From assembly GCA_045641065.1 (NCBI GenBank), contig JAZUGF010000068.1:20148-84147 (forward strand): 64,000 nucleotides of DNA, read 5' to 3'. Positions 25,921-35,546 of the stretch are shown piece by piece. The notes under the pieces were generated by a model. It had not been told where the DNA came from and did no database searches. It saw nothing but the letters and a program-made list of their open reading frames with translations. Position 1 is the stretch's first letter. The number at the start of each line of letters is the position of its first letter. Source of the stretch: UBA1723 sp045641065 (GTDB lineage Bacteria > Bacteroidota > Bacteroidia > Bacteroidales > Paludibacteraceae). A program made the translations under genes and the position numbers.

Positions 25921-26380
25921 AATGACATTCTTTTGAGGAATGAAACCTAATACATTCTAATGCGGCTTCCGTACAGAAACAAATCTGGTGAGTCGGTTTT
26001 TTGAATTTTGCCAATGCCCAGAATGCCTCACGAGAAATGACTCCGTTGAGAAAGTCCGCTACATAGTTATATATCTGATCATCAGCCATAGCTCCTATCA
26101 CAATATCATAATTATGTGTTTTGCCATTTCTGCAATCAACTATGAAGTCAAGCCACTCATCTGTCATTTCCGAGAAATGCAAGATTCGTAGATTCTCATT
26201 GGGAATGTATTCGTATAATGACAAAATAGATGTATCGTATTTGTTAGCCCACCGGATGGCCTGATGCTCAAAAATGGTGCAATAGAATCCTTCGCCAAAG
26301 TCCTTTGTATATTGTCCTTTGATGATTTTGGGTTCTGTAACAGCGATATTGCTGCCGTGATAAATAATTTCTTTATTCAT
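25910..26380 (-). CDS. DUF3990 protein (predicted ADP-ribosyltransferase-like toxin)
   Basis: 156 residues from the ATG at 26378-26380 (MNKEIIYHGS); a start five codons earlier at 26395 is possible and cannot be excluded. IYHGSNIAVTEPKI, KDFGEGFYCTIFEHQAIRWA and EWLDFIVDCRNGKTHNYDIVIGA-like segments, with ADDQIYNYV and PTHQICF, are the hallmark order of DUF3990. The family has been linked to the ADP-ribosyltransferase fold and is found in toxin-antitoxin-like pairs. The target is unknown. The module lies between 37-bp direct repeats. Confidence 0.8.
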   Translation of the reverse strand: MNKEIIYHGSNIAVTEPKIIKGQYTKDFGEGFYCTIFEHQAIRWANKYDTSILSLYEYIPNENLRILHFSEMTDEWLDFIVDCRNGKTHNYDIVIGAMADDQIYNYVADFLNGVISREAFWALAKFKKPTHQICFCTEAALECIRFHSSKECHYED

Positions 26381-26397
26381 AGCACCAATGCCCATTT

Positions 26398-26434
26398 ATT
26401 CTGCATTCAGCATTTATAATTCAGCATGTTATTA
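26398..26434. repeat. Right direct repeat flanking the DUF3990 module
   Basis: 37 bp, one mismatch to 25416-25452. The copy overlaps the last bases of the MacB-type permease gene (stop at 26432-26434). Confidence 0.9.
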
Positions 26435-27652
26435 CTCGTATCTCAACGCTGTGATTGGGTCAAGTTTGGCTGCTTTCTTGGCTGGCAACCATCCGAAGAA
26501 GATTCCGATGAATGCACTGACAAAAAATGCCATAAACACTGCTCCTACACTCACCACAAATGGCGAATTCATCACCTGGGCTATGACGTAAGATGCTATG
26601 ATTCCGACAAGGATTCCGATTATTCCTCCAACGATACTCAACATACCGCTCTCAATAAGGAATTGCCAAAGTACGTCTTTTGCCTTTGCTCCGATAGCCA
26701 TACGCAATCCGATCTCTTTTGTACGCTCTGTGACAGTGACATACATGATATTCATGATTCCGATACCGCCGACAATAAGCGAGATGATGGCTGTGGCTGT
26801 AAGTAGGGATGTGATTGTGCCGACTACATTCGACATCATTTCAAGCATCTCTGCCTGTGTACGCACCTCAAAGTCGTTGTTAGCGCTTGGTGCAAGGTTG
26901 TGGGTTGCACGAAGAATCTTCTCAATCTCCTCTGTCGCAAGTTGACAGACATCCTCGTTCTTAGCTGATGCGTAGATCATGTTCAAATGGTTCTGCGCTA
27001 AGATTCGTTTCTGCACAGTCGTATATGGAGCGATAAGGATATCATCCTGATCCTGTCCCATACTGTTCTGTCCTTTCTCCTCAAGCACACCGATCACTTT
27101 CATCGGAGTTTTGCCAAATCGTATCTCTTTGCCTATCGGATTTTCTCCCTCATCAAACAGATTGTCGACGATGGTTTTTCCAATCAAGCAGACTTTTGCG
27201 TAACTTGCGATATCCTGGCTTGTGAAATTCGATCCGTAGGCGATTTCATATTTCTTGATGGCAAGATACTCCACGCTGCCTCCTTGCATCTGTCCTGGCC
27301 AGTTTTTTGAGCCATTTACAAGCTGTCCGGATGCATTCACAGATGGTGATACAGCTTCGACATAGATTGCCTGTGCTTTAATCGCCTCCACGTCGTCTAT
27401 TTTCAACGATTGTGAGTTGGAATTTCCAAGGTTCACACCGCCTCCACGCTGATGCGCGCGCATCACCATGATAAGGTTTGTACCCATCGATGAGATATTC
27501 TCCTCGATTTGTGCCTGTGAACTCTGACCCATGTTGACCATGGCGATCACGGATGCGATACCGATGATGATACCGAGCATTGTCAGCAACGCTCTTGTGG
27601 TGTTGCGAAGCAAAGCCTGATATGCTATTTTTATTAGATTCGAGAAATTCAT
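26432..27652 (-). CDS. MacB-type ABC transporter permease
   Basis: 406 residues. An N-terminal membrane helix (LLTMLGIIIGIASVIAMVNMG), a large periplasmic MacB_PCD domain (about 45-240) and a C-terminal FtsX domain with three helices (from about 275), including IGGIGIMNIMYVTVTERTKEIGLRMAIGA. This is the four-helix MacB/LolCE architecture with the ATPase on a separate chain. It forms with the next upstream genes a MacA-MacB-TolC-like tripartite exporter for peptides, lipids or drugs. Its end coincides with a direct repeat that borders the DUF3990 module. Confidence 0.92.
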   Translation of the reverse strand: MNFSNLIKIAYQALLRNTTRALLTMLGIIIGIASVIAMVNMGQSSQAQIEENISSMGTNLIMVMRAHQRGGGVNLGNSNSQSLKIDDVEAIKAQAIYVEAVSPSVNASGQLVNGSKNWPGQMQGGSVEYLAIKKYEIAYGSNFTSQDIASYAKVCLIGKTIVDNLFDEGENPIGKEIRFGKTPMKVIGVLEEKGQNSMGQDQDDILIAPYTTVQKRILAQNHLNMIYASAKNEDVCQLATEEIEKILRATHNLAPSANNDFEVRTQAEMLEMMSNVVGTITSLLTATAIISLIVGGIGIMNIMYVTVTERTKEIGLRMAIGAKAKDVLWQFLIESGMLSIVGGIIGILVGIIASYVIAQVMNSPFVVSVGAVFMAFFVSAFIGIFFGWLPAKKAAKLDPITALRYE

Positions 27653-27669
27653 TGTGTCGTCTATAAGTA

Positions 27670-28413
27670 TTAATAGTCGTCGCTTGCTGGAAGTGCGTCA
27701 AGAGCGGCCTGAGCACTTTGTGTGTCCACTGGCTCGTCCTTAGTCACTCGTCCGTCACGAAGCATCACCACTCTTGATGTGAATGCTGCGATGTCTGGCT
27801 CGTGTGTTACGAAGGCGATAGTCTTTCCTGCTTCGTTAAGTCGCTGGAAAAGACTCATGATCTCGTAGGATGTACGGGTATCAAGGTTACCAGTCGCCTC
27901 GTCGGCAAGAATGATCACGGGATCGTTGACGATAGCGCGTGCGATTGCCACACGTTGCTGCTGACCTCCTGACATCTGGCTTGGCAGGTGATACATTCTC
28001 TCTTCCAAACCTACAAGACGAAGAGCTTCTTCGGCTCTCTCCCTACGTTCTTTGGCGTTGACATCGGGATTATAAAGCAATGGTAGCTCCACCTGCTCGA
28101 TAGCCGCAGTACGTGGAAGAAGATTGTAGCTCTGGAATACAAAACCGATCTTCTTGTTGCGAATCTCCGACAATTTATCGTTGGAGAATTTCGACACTTC
28201 GATCTCATCGATGTAATATTCTCCCGACGTAGGTTTGTCCAAGCAACCAAGGATATTCAGCATCGTACTCTTTCCGCTACCGCTGGTACCCATGATCGCC
28301 ACGAATTCGCTTGCTTGTATTTCGAACGACACTCCACGCAAAGCTCGCACCGTCTCACTTCCAACGATGAAGTTACGCTTGAGATCGTTGATTCTTATTA
28401 TGGAATCTGCCAT
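27670..28413 (-). CDS. ABC transporter ATP-binding subunit (MacB/LolD type)
   Basis: 247 residues. Walker A in MGTSGSGKSTMLNILGCLDK (about residues 41-60), signature LPSQMSGGQQQRVAIARAIV, Walker B VIILADEATGNLD and the H-loop in AFVTHEPD are all intact. It powers the permease encoded 17 bp downstream. The start MADSIIRINDLKRNF gives the usual N-terminus. Confidence 0.95.
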   Translation of the reverse strand: MADSIIRINDLKRNFIVGSETVRALRGVSFEIQASEFVAIMGTSGSGKSTMLNILGCLDKPTSGEYYIDEIEVSKFSNDKLSEIRNKKIGFVFQSYNLLPRTAAIEQVELPLLYNPDVNAKERRERAEEALRLVGLEERMYHLPSQMSGGQQQRVAIARAIVNDPVIILADEATGNLDTRTSYEIMSLFQRLNEAGKTIAFVTHEPDIAAFTSRVVMLRDGRVTKDEPVDTQSAQAALDALPASDDY

Positions 28414-28420
28414 ACTTTTT

Positions 28421-29683
28421 TTATTTCATCATTCTTCTACTTCCGCGTGGAGGCTGAGGAGTCAATGGATTGTTGGATGGACCACCTTTTGCCTTCTTTA
28501 CTTTCTCGCCTACCTGAGCAGCGATAATTACTGTGTCGCCGACTGAAAGTCCGTCTTTGACGATTGCGTTCACACCGTCATTTACTCCTGTCTCAATGAA
28601 ACGAGGTCTGATTGACTTGCCGTTCTTGATCCATACTTTCTGACCGTTCTGTCTCATAGCCTCTCTCTTCTCACGATTTGGACGCTCGCCTTTCTCTCCG
28701 TCGACACCTTCTGGATGTCTACCTTCTCTCATGCCATCCTTTGAAGGTCTCTCTGGCTTACCGATAGCCTCAAATACCTCTTCTGATGGGTTGAAAGTCA
28801 TTGCAGATACAGGGACAAGCATGCCGCTCTGTGATGCAGTGAAGATAGTGACGCTTGCAGTCATACCAGGGAATAGTTTCTCCTCTGGGTTCTCTGCTTT
28901 TACGATTACTGTATAAGTAACGACGTTGCTAGTCACCTTTGGCTCAAGACGGATCTCCTGAACCTCTCCGTTGAATGTCTCGCCCATGTATGAGTCGACA
29001 GTAAACTCAACCTTCTGTCCAACCTTCACCTGGCCTATGTCAGCCTCGTCGATATTGGCCTCTACTGTCATGCTCTTAAGATCTTTTGCAATGATGAACA
29101 ATGTAGGAGTAGAGAATGAAGATGCTACTGTCTGTCCCTGCTCAACCTGTTTAGCAAGAATCACACCGTCGATTGGCGACGTGATGACTGCGTATCCAAG
29201 GTTCACCTGAGCCTCACGCACATTAGTGTTGGCGTTGTTCAATGTGTTCTGAGCCTGGATGTAAGTGTTAGTTGCCTCGTCATACGACTGCTGAGTGGCT
29301 GCACCTGCCTCGAACAATGCCTTTGTACGGTTGTAGTTCTGTGTGGCAAGGTTCAATGTGCTCTCTGCGCTCGACTTTTGTGATTTAGCCTGCTGCAAAC
29401 GCTCAAGCAATGTCGACTTGTCCAACTCAGCCAACACCTGACCTTTTTTCACCTTTGAATTGTAAGTCACGTAAAGTTTCTCCACTTTACCTGACACCTG
29501 TGTTCCGACCTCGACCTTGTCCGCTGGTTGAAGATAACCAGTGGCAGATACCGATTTAGAAATCGTTCCTTCCTCGATCACTTGAGTCTTGAAAGAGACC
29601 TCTTTCTTTGACGGCCACAAGAAGTATAGCAACAGTCCTATGACCAATGCTATCGCAATGCCTATGCCTATTTTCTTTGCCAT
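28421..29683 (-). CDS. MacA-like periplasmic adaptor (HlyD/RND adaptor family)
   Basis: 420 residues. One N-terminal membrane anchor (about 4-24), lipoyl/barrel-sandwich halves around VGTQVSGKVEKLYV and VITSPIDGVILAKQVEQGQTV, a long coiled-coil hairpin (about 90-150) rich in Ala and Gln, a beta-barrel domain and a charged C-terminal tail (PERPSKDGMREGRHPEG region) that is longer than usual. It links the inner-membrane ABC transporter with the TolC-like channel. Eight bp from the ATPase gene. Confidence 0.92.
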   Translation of the reverse strand: MAKKIGIGIAIALVIGLLLYFLWPSKKEVSFKTQVIEEGTISKSVSATGYLQPADKVEVGTQVSGKVEKLYVTYNSKVKKGQVLAELDKSTLLERLQQAKSQKSSAESTLNLATQNYNRTKALFEAGAATQQSYDEATNTYIQAQNTLNNANTNVREAQVNLGYAVITSPIDGVILAKQVEQGQTVASSFSTPTLFIIAKDLKSMTVEANIDEADIGQVKVGQKVEFTVDSYMGETFNGEVQEIRLEPKVTSNVVTYTVIVKAENPEEKLFPGMTASVTIFTASQSGMLVPVSAMTFNPSEEVFEAIGKPERPSKDGMREGRHPEGVDGEKGERPNREKREAMRQNGQKVWIKNGKSIRPRFIETGVNDGVNAIVKDGLSVGDTVIIAAQVGEKVKKAKGGPSNNPLTPQPPRGSRRMMK

Positions 29684-29701
29684 TGTATTTTGTTTTATTT
29701 T

Positions 29702-31042
29702 TTACTTATTGATACGTACAGCCTCATACTTGATTGGATAGTCCATGTAGACATCCAAAATCTTACGCTCGAGGATGAAAGAATACTTGCTTCTTACATA
29801 GTCTGTAAGATAGTTAATATAGTTGTTCTGCTGCTGCAATAGATCCACACTCGTTATTGTTCCGTATTTGAACTTCATATTGTATGCATCATATACAGCC
29901 TTGTATGCTTTTGCTCGTTTTTCATTTACAGTGTACTGACGGTATGCTAGCTCAACATTTGCATGCTCCACTGCTACTGTCTGGCGAAGCTTCAATTCTG
30001 CTTCCTGTAAATCAATCTCCGACATTTTTGTCTGGATCTCATTCATCTTTAAAGATGTCTTTGTCTTTCCCTTATCGTAGATTGGAACTGACATTGAAAT
30101 TCCAACACTCTGACTGAATCGATCTACAAGCTGATTGCCGAAATCGTTAAACTTGCTGTGTCCAGTGCTCATTCCAGCACTCGCTGAGATAGTAGGACGT
30201 CTGCCTGCACGAGTAATTTCCTCATTAATTCTTGCAACTTCGATATTCGACTTTGCCAAAATGATATCAGGATAAGTGTCAAGTGTACGCTGAATAGCAG
30301 TCTCGACGCTTGGCATTGCTGCTAAAGCGGCCATATCTGTTGTGTCTGGGTAGACAAGTGTCAATTCAGCATCTGGATCCATAGAAAGTGCAAGCTTTAG
30401 GTTTAGCAATGCATTGTCACGGTTGATCTGACTGCTCTGAAGGTTACACTCGTCGTTGGCTTTCTGTGCCTGAAGGATAAGGTAGTCGCTCTCCAAAATA
30501 GTTCCGACCTTGAATTTTTCTTCTCCCTGACGTAGCTGCTCCTCACTAGTTTCCATGATAATCTTCTGATAGCGTAGCAACTCTTCCGCAGATAGTGCAC
30601 TTAGGAAATTCTGAAGAATCTTGATGATTAAGTTGTGGTCGTATTGGTCTGTGCGTGTTACTGCCTCATTTGCTTCAATACGGCTCTTTTCGATATTGTT
30701 CTTTATCGCACGTCCTTGATAGAGTGTGATTCCGGCATTGACTCCTATGTTTCCTCCAATATTGATGTCGCTATTACGGCCTGAGTGTGAAACAGATTCT
30801 GATACTGATCCACTGACTTGTGGCTTACGATTGTTTTTAGCCTGTTCGTAGGAATATTCGCTGACCTTCTCCGATAGCTTCATGTTCTGTCGCTCAAGAC
30901 TGTTGCCAAAAGCATATTCAATACATTGCTCAAGAGTAAGGTTGTATCGCTCGTTTTGTGATGCTACATCGCCCTCTGTCTGCGAGAAACCTGCACAGCA
31001 AAACAGGGATGCAGTTATCAGTGTTAGTATTTTTTTCTTCAT
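29702..31042 (-). CDS. TolC-family outer membrane channel protein
   Basis: 446 residues with a signal peptide (about 1-20). Two outer-membrane-efflux (OEP) repeats are visible, beginning LTLEQCIEYAFGNSLERQN and SVETAIQRTLDTYPDIILAKS, with the long coiled-coil-forming helices typical of TolC. It is first in the minus-strand operon TolC-MacA-ATPase-MacB. A -7 element TATATTTG on the minus strand lies at 31065-31072, 22 bp before the start. Confidence 0.92.
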   Translation of the reverse strand: MKKKILTLITASLFCCAGFSQTEGDVASQNERYNLTLEQCIEYAFGNSLERQNMKLSEKVSEYSYEQAKNNRKPQVSGSVSESVSHSGRNSDINIGGNIGVNAGITLYQGRAIKNNIEKSRIEANEAVTRTDQYDHNLIIKILQNFLSALSAEELLRYQKIIMETSEEQLRQGEEKFKVGTILESDYLILQAQKANDECNLQSSQINRDNALLNLKLALSMDPDAELTLVYPDTTDMAALAAMPSVETAIQRTLDTYPDIILAKSNIEVARINEEITRAGRRPTISASAGMSTGHSKFNDFGNQLVDRFSQSVGISMSVPIYDKGKTKTSLKMNEIQTKMSEIDLQEAELKLRQTVAVEHANVELAYRQYTVNEKRAKAYKAVYDAYNMKFKYGTITSVDLLQQQNNYINYLTDYVRSKYSFILERKILDVYMDYPIKYEAVRINK

Positions 31043-31064
31043 ATATAATGCTATTATGATTTTG

Positions 31065-31072
31065 CAAATATA
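31065..31072 (-). promoter_or_regulatory. -7 element of the export operon
   Basis: CAAATATA on the plus strand reads TATATTTG on the minus strand. No clear -33 box was found. Confidence 0.5.
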
Positions 31073-31190
31073 TCAAAATTGTTGAATTTCTTATTATATA
31101 GGAAAATAAAATGCACGGCATTAGTGCTTTTTTGTCACGTTAGATTGTTCTAAAAGTAATGAGTTTTAATGCGTACAATAAAAATTATAC

Positions 31191-31198
31191 TAAATTTG
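31191..31198 (+). promoter_or_regulatory. -7 element of the adenylation-reductase gene
   Basis: TAAATTTG fits the Bacteroidetes consensus, 52 bp before the ATG. The upstream box is not clear. Confidence 0.45.
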
Positions 31199-31250
31199 CC
31201 AAAAGAGACTTATAATTATACATTAGGGCTAAATAAATATACGCGAAAAT

Positions 31251-34187
31251 ATGGCGGCAGACTTTACTACCTTGAAGGAATTTGTTGAATTTCTTGACAA
31301 AAATTATTCTAAAATAGATGCTTATAGATTTCTTGTAGACGATAATGTTGAAAGCAGAACTTACAATCAATTGAAAAATGATTCCTATGCTTTGGCAAGT
31401 TACTTTGTCAACAAGGGTTATAATCATAAACATATTGCGATTCTTGGTGGCACAAGCTACGAGTGGGTTGTCTCTTTCTTTGCTGTGGGAATGAGTGGCA
31501 ATGTAGTGATTCCTATAGATAAGATGCTTTCTGAGAAGGAGATGCTTTTCCTTTTTGAAAAAGGCGACGTGGATTGCATACTTTATAGTAGTGATTACAC
31601 TCGTGTCGCTGAACACGGTAAAGAATCCGTGGTGAGTGTGAAGGAGATTGTTGGTCTTTCTTCTGACACATTTAAGAGTGCTCTTAAAACAGCCCATGTC
31701 GAAATGCCTCAAACTAATCCCGATGAGATGGTTGAGATTCTGTTTACTTCCGGCACTACAGGAACAAGCAAGGGAGTTATGCTGTCTCAAACCAATATTG
31801 TCGTCAACTTGAAAGATGTCATACGAATGAATTATGGCTCGAATTTGAAGAATGGAATGAGAGTTTTGAGCGTTCTCCCAATTCATCATACATTTGAGCT
31901 TACCGTTGATAATCTTGGAGTGTTAGGTAATGGTGGGACTATATGTATTAACGACAAACTTGAGAATATCGTAAAGAACTTGAATGTTTTCAAGCCATCC
32001 ATGATTTTGATTGTTCCTGCTATTGCTGAGGCTTTCTATAAGAAAATTCAGGAGGGTCTTAATGATCCTGCAATGCAGAAAAAACTGAAGCTTGGTCGCA
32101 AGGTTGTGAAGGCGACAAAGGCTTTGGGTATGGATACGCGTAGAAAGATTTTCAAATCTGTATTGAATAAATTCGGTGGCGAGTTGACAAACGTCGTTGT
32201 TGGTGGTGCTGCACTACGTCCTGAGATCTGTAACTGCTTCAAGGAGTTTGGAATCAATGTTTACCAAGGTTATGGCTTGACTGAGTGTGCACCGTTAGTC
32301 GCTGCCAACTATCCAGGTATGGATAGGGTCGGATCTGTAGGTCAACCAGTTTCTTATATGGAGGTGAAGATTGAGAACGACGAGATCTTGACTCGTGGAG
32401 CAGGTTTGATGCTTGGTTACTACAAGAGCCAGGAGCAGACTGACGAGGTGATCAAAGATGGTTGGTTCCATACTGGAGATTTAGGTTATCTCGACGAGGA
32501 TGGATTCCTTTACATCACAGGCCGTTGCAAGAGCCTAATCATCCTTGACAATGGTAAGAATATCTACCCAGAGGAGTTGGAAGAAAAACTTTTGACTATT
32601 GACGGAGTGAAGGATGCATTCGTCTATGGTGATAAGGGTAGAATTTGTGCTTTAATCCTTCCTTTCGATAAGGAGAAGAAGAGAGATATTGAGAATGAGG
32701 TCAAGAAGATCAATGAGATGCTTCCTACATATAAGAAGATCACTTTTGTAAGTTTCTCAAATAAAGAGTTCCCTAAGACAACAACTTTGAAGATCAAGCG
32801 ACACGAGTTGCTTAAGACTATCCAGAATCAATCAGTCGACGAGGAGGTTAAATACGTTGCCCCTAACACACCTACAGAGAAGCGTGTAGCTGAGGAGTTT
32901 GAGCAGATCTTGACTCAGAAGGTTGGTTTGCTTGATGATTTCTTTGAGTTGGGTGGAGATTCACTAAGTGCATTTGAGTTGGCTGCCAACCTTGGCATCA
33001 CTGCTCAGGATGTTTATGAATATCCAACAGCTCAGACTCTTGCCAAGTTCATCGACGACAGCGATGAAACTGTAGAGGACGAGTCAGATGTGGATGTCAA
33101 CGCACTAATTGCTAAGGATGCTAATGTTGAGGTGAATAACCCACACAAGTGTATCTTCATTACAGGTGCTACTGGTTACTTGGGAGCACATGTGATGCGT
33201 GAACTCTTGAAGATGAATCAGAACGTTGTCGCACTTGTTAGAGATGAGGAACGTTTGAAGAAGACATTGAAACGATACTTCCCTAAAGATTGTGACTCGT
33301 TCAAGTACCGTGCTGTTAAGGGAAATATTGAAGAAAAGCATTTTGGTATCGACGACGCTACTTATGCCTCACTTGTTAAAGAGGTCGATACTGTGGTTCA
33401 TATTGCTGCCAATGTTCACCATGCCGGACACTATGCTGATTTTGAGCGTACAAATGTGACAGGTACAAAGAATGCTATTGAGTTTGCCAAGGATGCCAAC
33501 GCAATTCTTCACCACACATCAACAGCATCGGTATGTGGAGTAGGTACCGTCGCTATTCCAAAGACAGACAAACCATTTGATGAGTTCGTTTTGAATATCG
33601 GACAGAAGTATGTTCAGAATGTCTACATTCATTCTAAATATAAGGCAGAGGAGACCGTTTTGGTGGAGAGAGCAAACGGTTTGAAAGCAAATATCTATCG
33701 AATCGGAAACTTGACTTGGAGAAAATCAGATGGTTTGTTCCAGAAGAACGCAGAGGAAAACGGATTCATCGGACGCTCAAGAGGTTTGTTCAAGGCAAAA
33801 ATGTATACACCAGAGTTGGCTGAATATCCAATGGATTTCACTGCCGTCGACGAGTGTGCTCAGGCTTATGCGAAATTGGTTTTACACAATAGAGCGAACA
33901 ACATCTATCAGTTGTATAATCCATACGACTACACTATCCAGCAGCTTTCGAAGAAGATGTTCCAGAAGTTCAAATGCGTCTCAAAGAAAGAGTTTGACAA
34001 ATTCTTGAAGGATAGTATTCAGGATAAAGATTTGGCTATATTATCATTCTATAGTTCAATCGCGTCGAAATCAAGAAATGTTCCTTTGAAGAATGAGTTC
34101 ACATGTGAGACATTGAAGTCGTTAGGATTCAAATGGTCGACGATTGGATTCTTCTACTTGAGACACTTTAGAAAGTTTATGAAATAA
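31251..34187 (+). CDS. Adenylation - carrier - thioester reductase protein (CAR/NRPS-like)
   Basis: 978 residues in three parts. Residues 1 to about 530 are an AMP-binding acyl ligase (EILFTSGTTGTSKGVMLSQ, YQGYGLTECAP, HTGDLGYLDEDG, ITGRCKSLIILDNGKN). About 545-610 is a carrier domain with the phosphopantetheine Ser571 in FFELGGDSLSAFEL. About 630-978 is a NAD(P)H-dependent reductase of the short-chain type (CIFITGATGYLGAH, then VYIHSKYKAEETV with the Tyr-x-x-x-Lys pair). Such enzymes activate a carboxylic acid, load it on the carrier and release it as aldehyde or alcohol. There is no condensation domain. The substrate is unknown; the ligase part looks more like long-chain fatty acid ligases than amino acid domains. 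No phosphopantetheinyl transferase is in the window. Confidence 0.88.
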   Translation: MAADFTTLKEFVEFLDKNYSKIDAYRFLVDDNVESRTYNQLKNDSYALASYFVNKGYNHKHIAILGGTSYEWVVSFFAVGMSGNVVIPIDKMLSEKEMLFLFEKGDVDCILYSSDYTRVAEHGKESVVSVKEIVGLSSDTFKSALKTAHVEMPQTNPDEMVEILFTSGTTGTSKGVMLSQTNIVVNLKDVIRMNYGSNLKNGMRVLSVLPIHHTFELTVDNLGVLGNGGTICINDKLENIVKNLNVFKPSMILIVPAIAEAFYKKIQEGLNDPAMQKKLKLGRKVVKATKALGMDTRRKIFKSVLNKFGGELTNVVVGGAALRPEICNCFKEFGINVYQGYGLTECAPLVAANYPGMDRVGSVGQPVSYMEVKIENDEILTRGAGLMLGYYKSQEQTDEVIKDGWFHTGDLGYLDEDGFLYITGRCKSLIILDNGKNIYPEELEEKLLTIDGVKDAFVYGDKGRICALILPFDKEKKRDIENEVKKINEMLPTYKKITFVSFSNKEFPKTTTLKIKRHELLKTIQNQSVDEEVKYVAPNTPTEKRVAEEFEQILTQKVGLLDDFFELGGDSLSAFELAANLGITAQDVYEYPTAQTLAKFIDDSDETVEDESDVDVNALIAKDANVEVNNPHKCIFITGATGYLGAHVMRELLKMNQNVVALVRDEERLKKTLKRYFPKDCDSFKYRAVKGNIEEKHFGIDDATYASLVKEVDTVVHIAANVHHAGHYADFERTNVTGTKNAIEFAKDANAILHHTSTASVCGVGTVAIPKTDKPFDEFVLNIGQKYVQNVYIHSKYKAEETVLVERANGLKANIYRIGNLTWRKSDGLFQKNAEENGFIGRSRGLFKAKMYTPELAEYPMDFTAVDECAQAYAKLVLHNRANNIYQLYNPYDYTIQQLSKKMFQKFKCVSKKEFDKFLKDSIQDKDLAILSFYSSIASKSRNVPLKNEFTCETLKSLGFKWSTIGFFYLRHFRKFMK

Positions 34188-34190
34188 TAC

Positions 34191-34219
34191 AAAGGGCAAT
34201 CCATTGGGTTGCCCTTTTT
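34191..34219. terminator. Convergent terminator
   Basis: AAAGGGCAA/TTGCCCTTT with a 9-base loop and a T run on the plus strand; it reaches into the stop codon of the minus-strand gene. Confidence 0.8.
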
Positions 34220-35504
34220 AATATTCATATAAATCAGCAACTTGAGAATTGCTGCGTCTATTCTTTCTCTTTAGAATTCTCTTTCTCATGCGTGGTTTGT
34301 GATGTTTGTAGGCTCTGAATCCATAGCACGTGCCTGCTCTTATGACTGTGTCGCTGAGTTTAATAGGAGAATTGATAATGTTGTTGTAGTTTATAGATCC
34401 GAAAAGACTTATCAGGTGATGCTCACGTTGCCAGATCCAACTTGCTCTAGCTACAGCACCCCAATGGAAATATGGGTCATGGTCACTGTAAATATTAGGC
34501 TTCGGATTTACTTCCGACTCTTTATATAATGTGATATATGGTAATGCCGAGACGTGTAAAAGAGTCTTTTTCTTTGTTACGAAATTGTGGGCATAGCCTG
34601 CGTTTAGATTAATACTGATATAGGTGATTTCTGTTGGAAATGTCAACTTCTCGCAAGATACTATGTGAGACCATTCTGTTTTTGGGGAATGAAGGTAATA
34701 TGTTAATGCAGATAACCCAAATAGTGGGCTGCCTGCACTTTTCTCCTGCCTCATACTATGTGAAAATGCTGCATTGTAGGAGAATTTACGATACAACGGT
34801 GCGTAGTAACTGTTTATATAAATGCGGAAGTTACTTATGCTTGAACTGGAGATGTCTGTGTGGCTGTTGTTGAAATTTAGGTTGTTTCCACGTGTTTGGT
34901 TTGCACCTAATTCAATGCCCCAAGCGTCTCCGTAATAGCTGAAACTTAAATCAATATTCTGTTGTGTACTCTTTCCAAAGGATTTAAGGTCCAGACTTCC
35001 TCCCAATCCAAAATTACGATATCCAACCCATATTCCAATTTTAGATATTTGTTCGGATGAGATTGTACAATAGTTTGGTAATGTATCTGCGATTGGACTC
35101 CATCTGAAATTAGACTGGCTATTGAATGTGTTGAAGTCGACTTTGACTTGCAGACCATAGTCGTTGGTTGTAATATAGTTAGTGTCAACCGACGTCTTCA
35201 ACAAACGAGTGATCACTCTGTCTACCCAATTTTTCTCTTCCTCATATTCTGTGACATAGATATACTCTTCGCCCGGATGCAGACTGTCTATATAAATATA
35301 ACTGTCGTTGTCTCTTTCGTGTTCAATCAAGATGATGTTGGAGGAGGTCGAGTCTACATAAATAATAGTTGTGTCAGCCTTATTTGTATAATCCTCATTT
35401 TCGTCATAGTTAGTGTCAACACTTACCTGAGCCATTCCGAAAATAGGAACGACTAAGATAAGGACAAGAAAAATAAGACGACTCAACTTCATAAATTGCC
35501 GCAA
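34218..35504 (-). CDS. Outer-membrane beta-barrel candidate (DUF4421-like)
   Basis: 428 residues. A signal peptide (about 1-26, ending GMAQ) is followed by a low-complexity Asp/Tyr/Thr-rich region (about 27-85) and from about residue 90 by alternating strands rich in aromatic residues (IGIWVGYRNFGLGGSLDLK, WGIELGANQTRGNNL). The segment RVITRLLKTSVDTNYI and the overall layout resemble DUF4421 outer-membrane proteins. The C-terminus (MRKRILKRKNRRS) is strongly basic, which is odd for a barrel end. The function is unknown. Confidence 0.6.
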   Translation of the reverse strand: MRQFMKLSRLIFLVLILVVPIFGMAQVSVDTNYDENEDYTNKADTTIIYVDSTSSNIILIEHERDNDSYIYIDSLHPGEEYIYVTEYEEEKNWVDRVITRLLKTSVDTNYITTNDYGLQVKVDFNTFNSQSNFRWSPIADTLPNYCTISSEQISKIGIWVGYRNFGLGGSLDLKSFGKSTQQNIDLSFSYYGDAWGIELGANQTRGNNLNFNNSHTDISSSSISNFRIYINSYYAPLYRKFSYNAAFSHSMRQEKSAGSPLFGLSALTYYLHSPKTEWSHIVSCEKLTFPTEITYISINLNAGYAHNFVTKKKTLLHVSALPYITLYKESEVNPKPNIYSDHDPYFHWGAVARASWIWQREHHLISLFGSINYNNIINSPIKLSDTVIRAGTCYGFRAYKHHKPRMRKRILKRKNRRSNSQVADLYEY

Positions 35505-35515
35505 TAATTATAGAG

Positions 35516-35535
35516 AGACGTGGAATGCCGCGTCT
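35516..35535. repeat. AGACG-family palindrome
   Basis: AGACGTGG/CCGCGTCT (one G-U pair) flanked by CTAC; it lies between two minus-strand genes and may end MscS transcription. Confidence 0.65.
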
Positions 35536-35546
35536 CTACAAAATCA

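Noticed and set aside
31185..31889. 234-codon minus-strand frame opposite the adenylation-reductase gene
   Set aside because: It is antisense to a clear AMP-binding domain and has no protein-family features.
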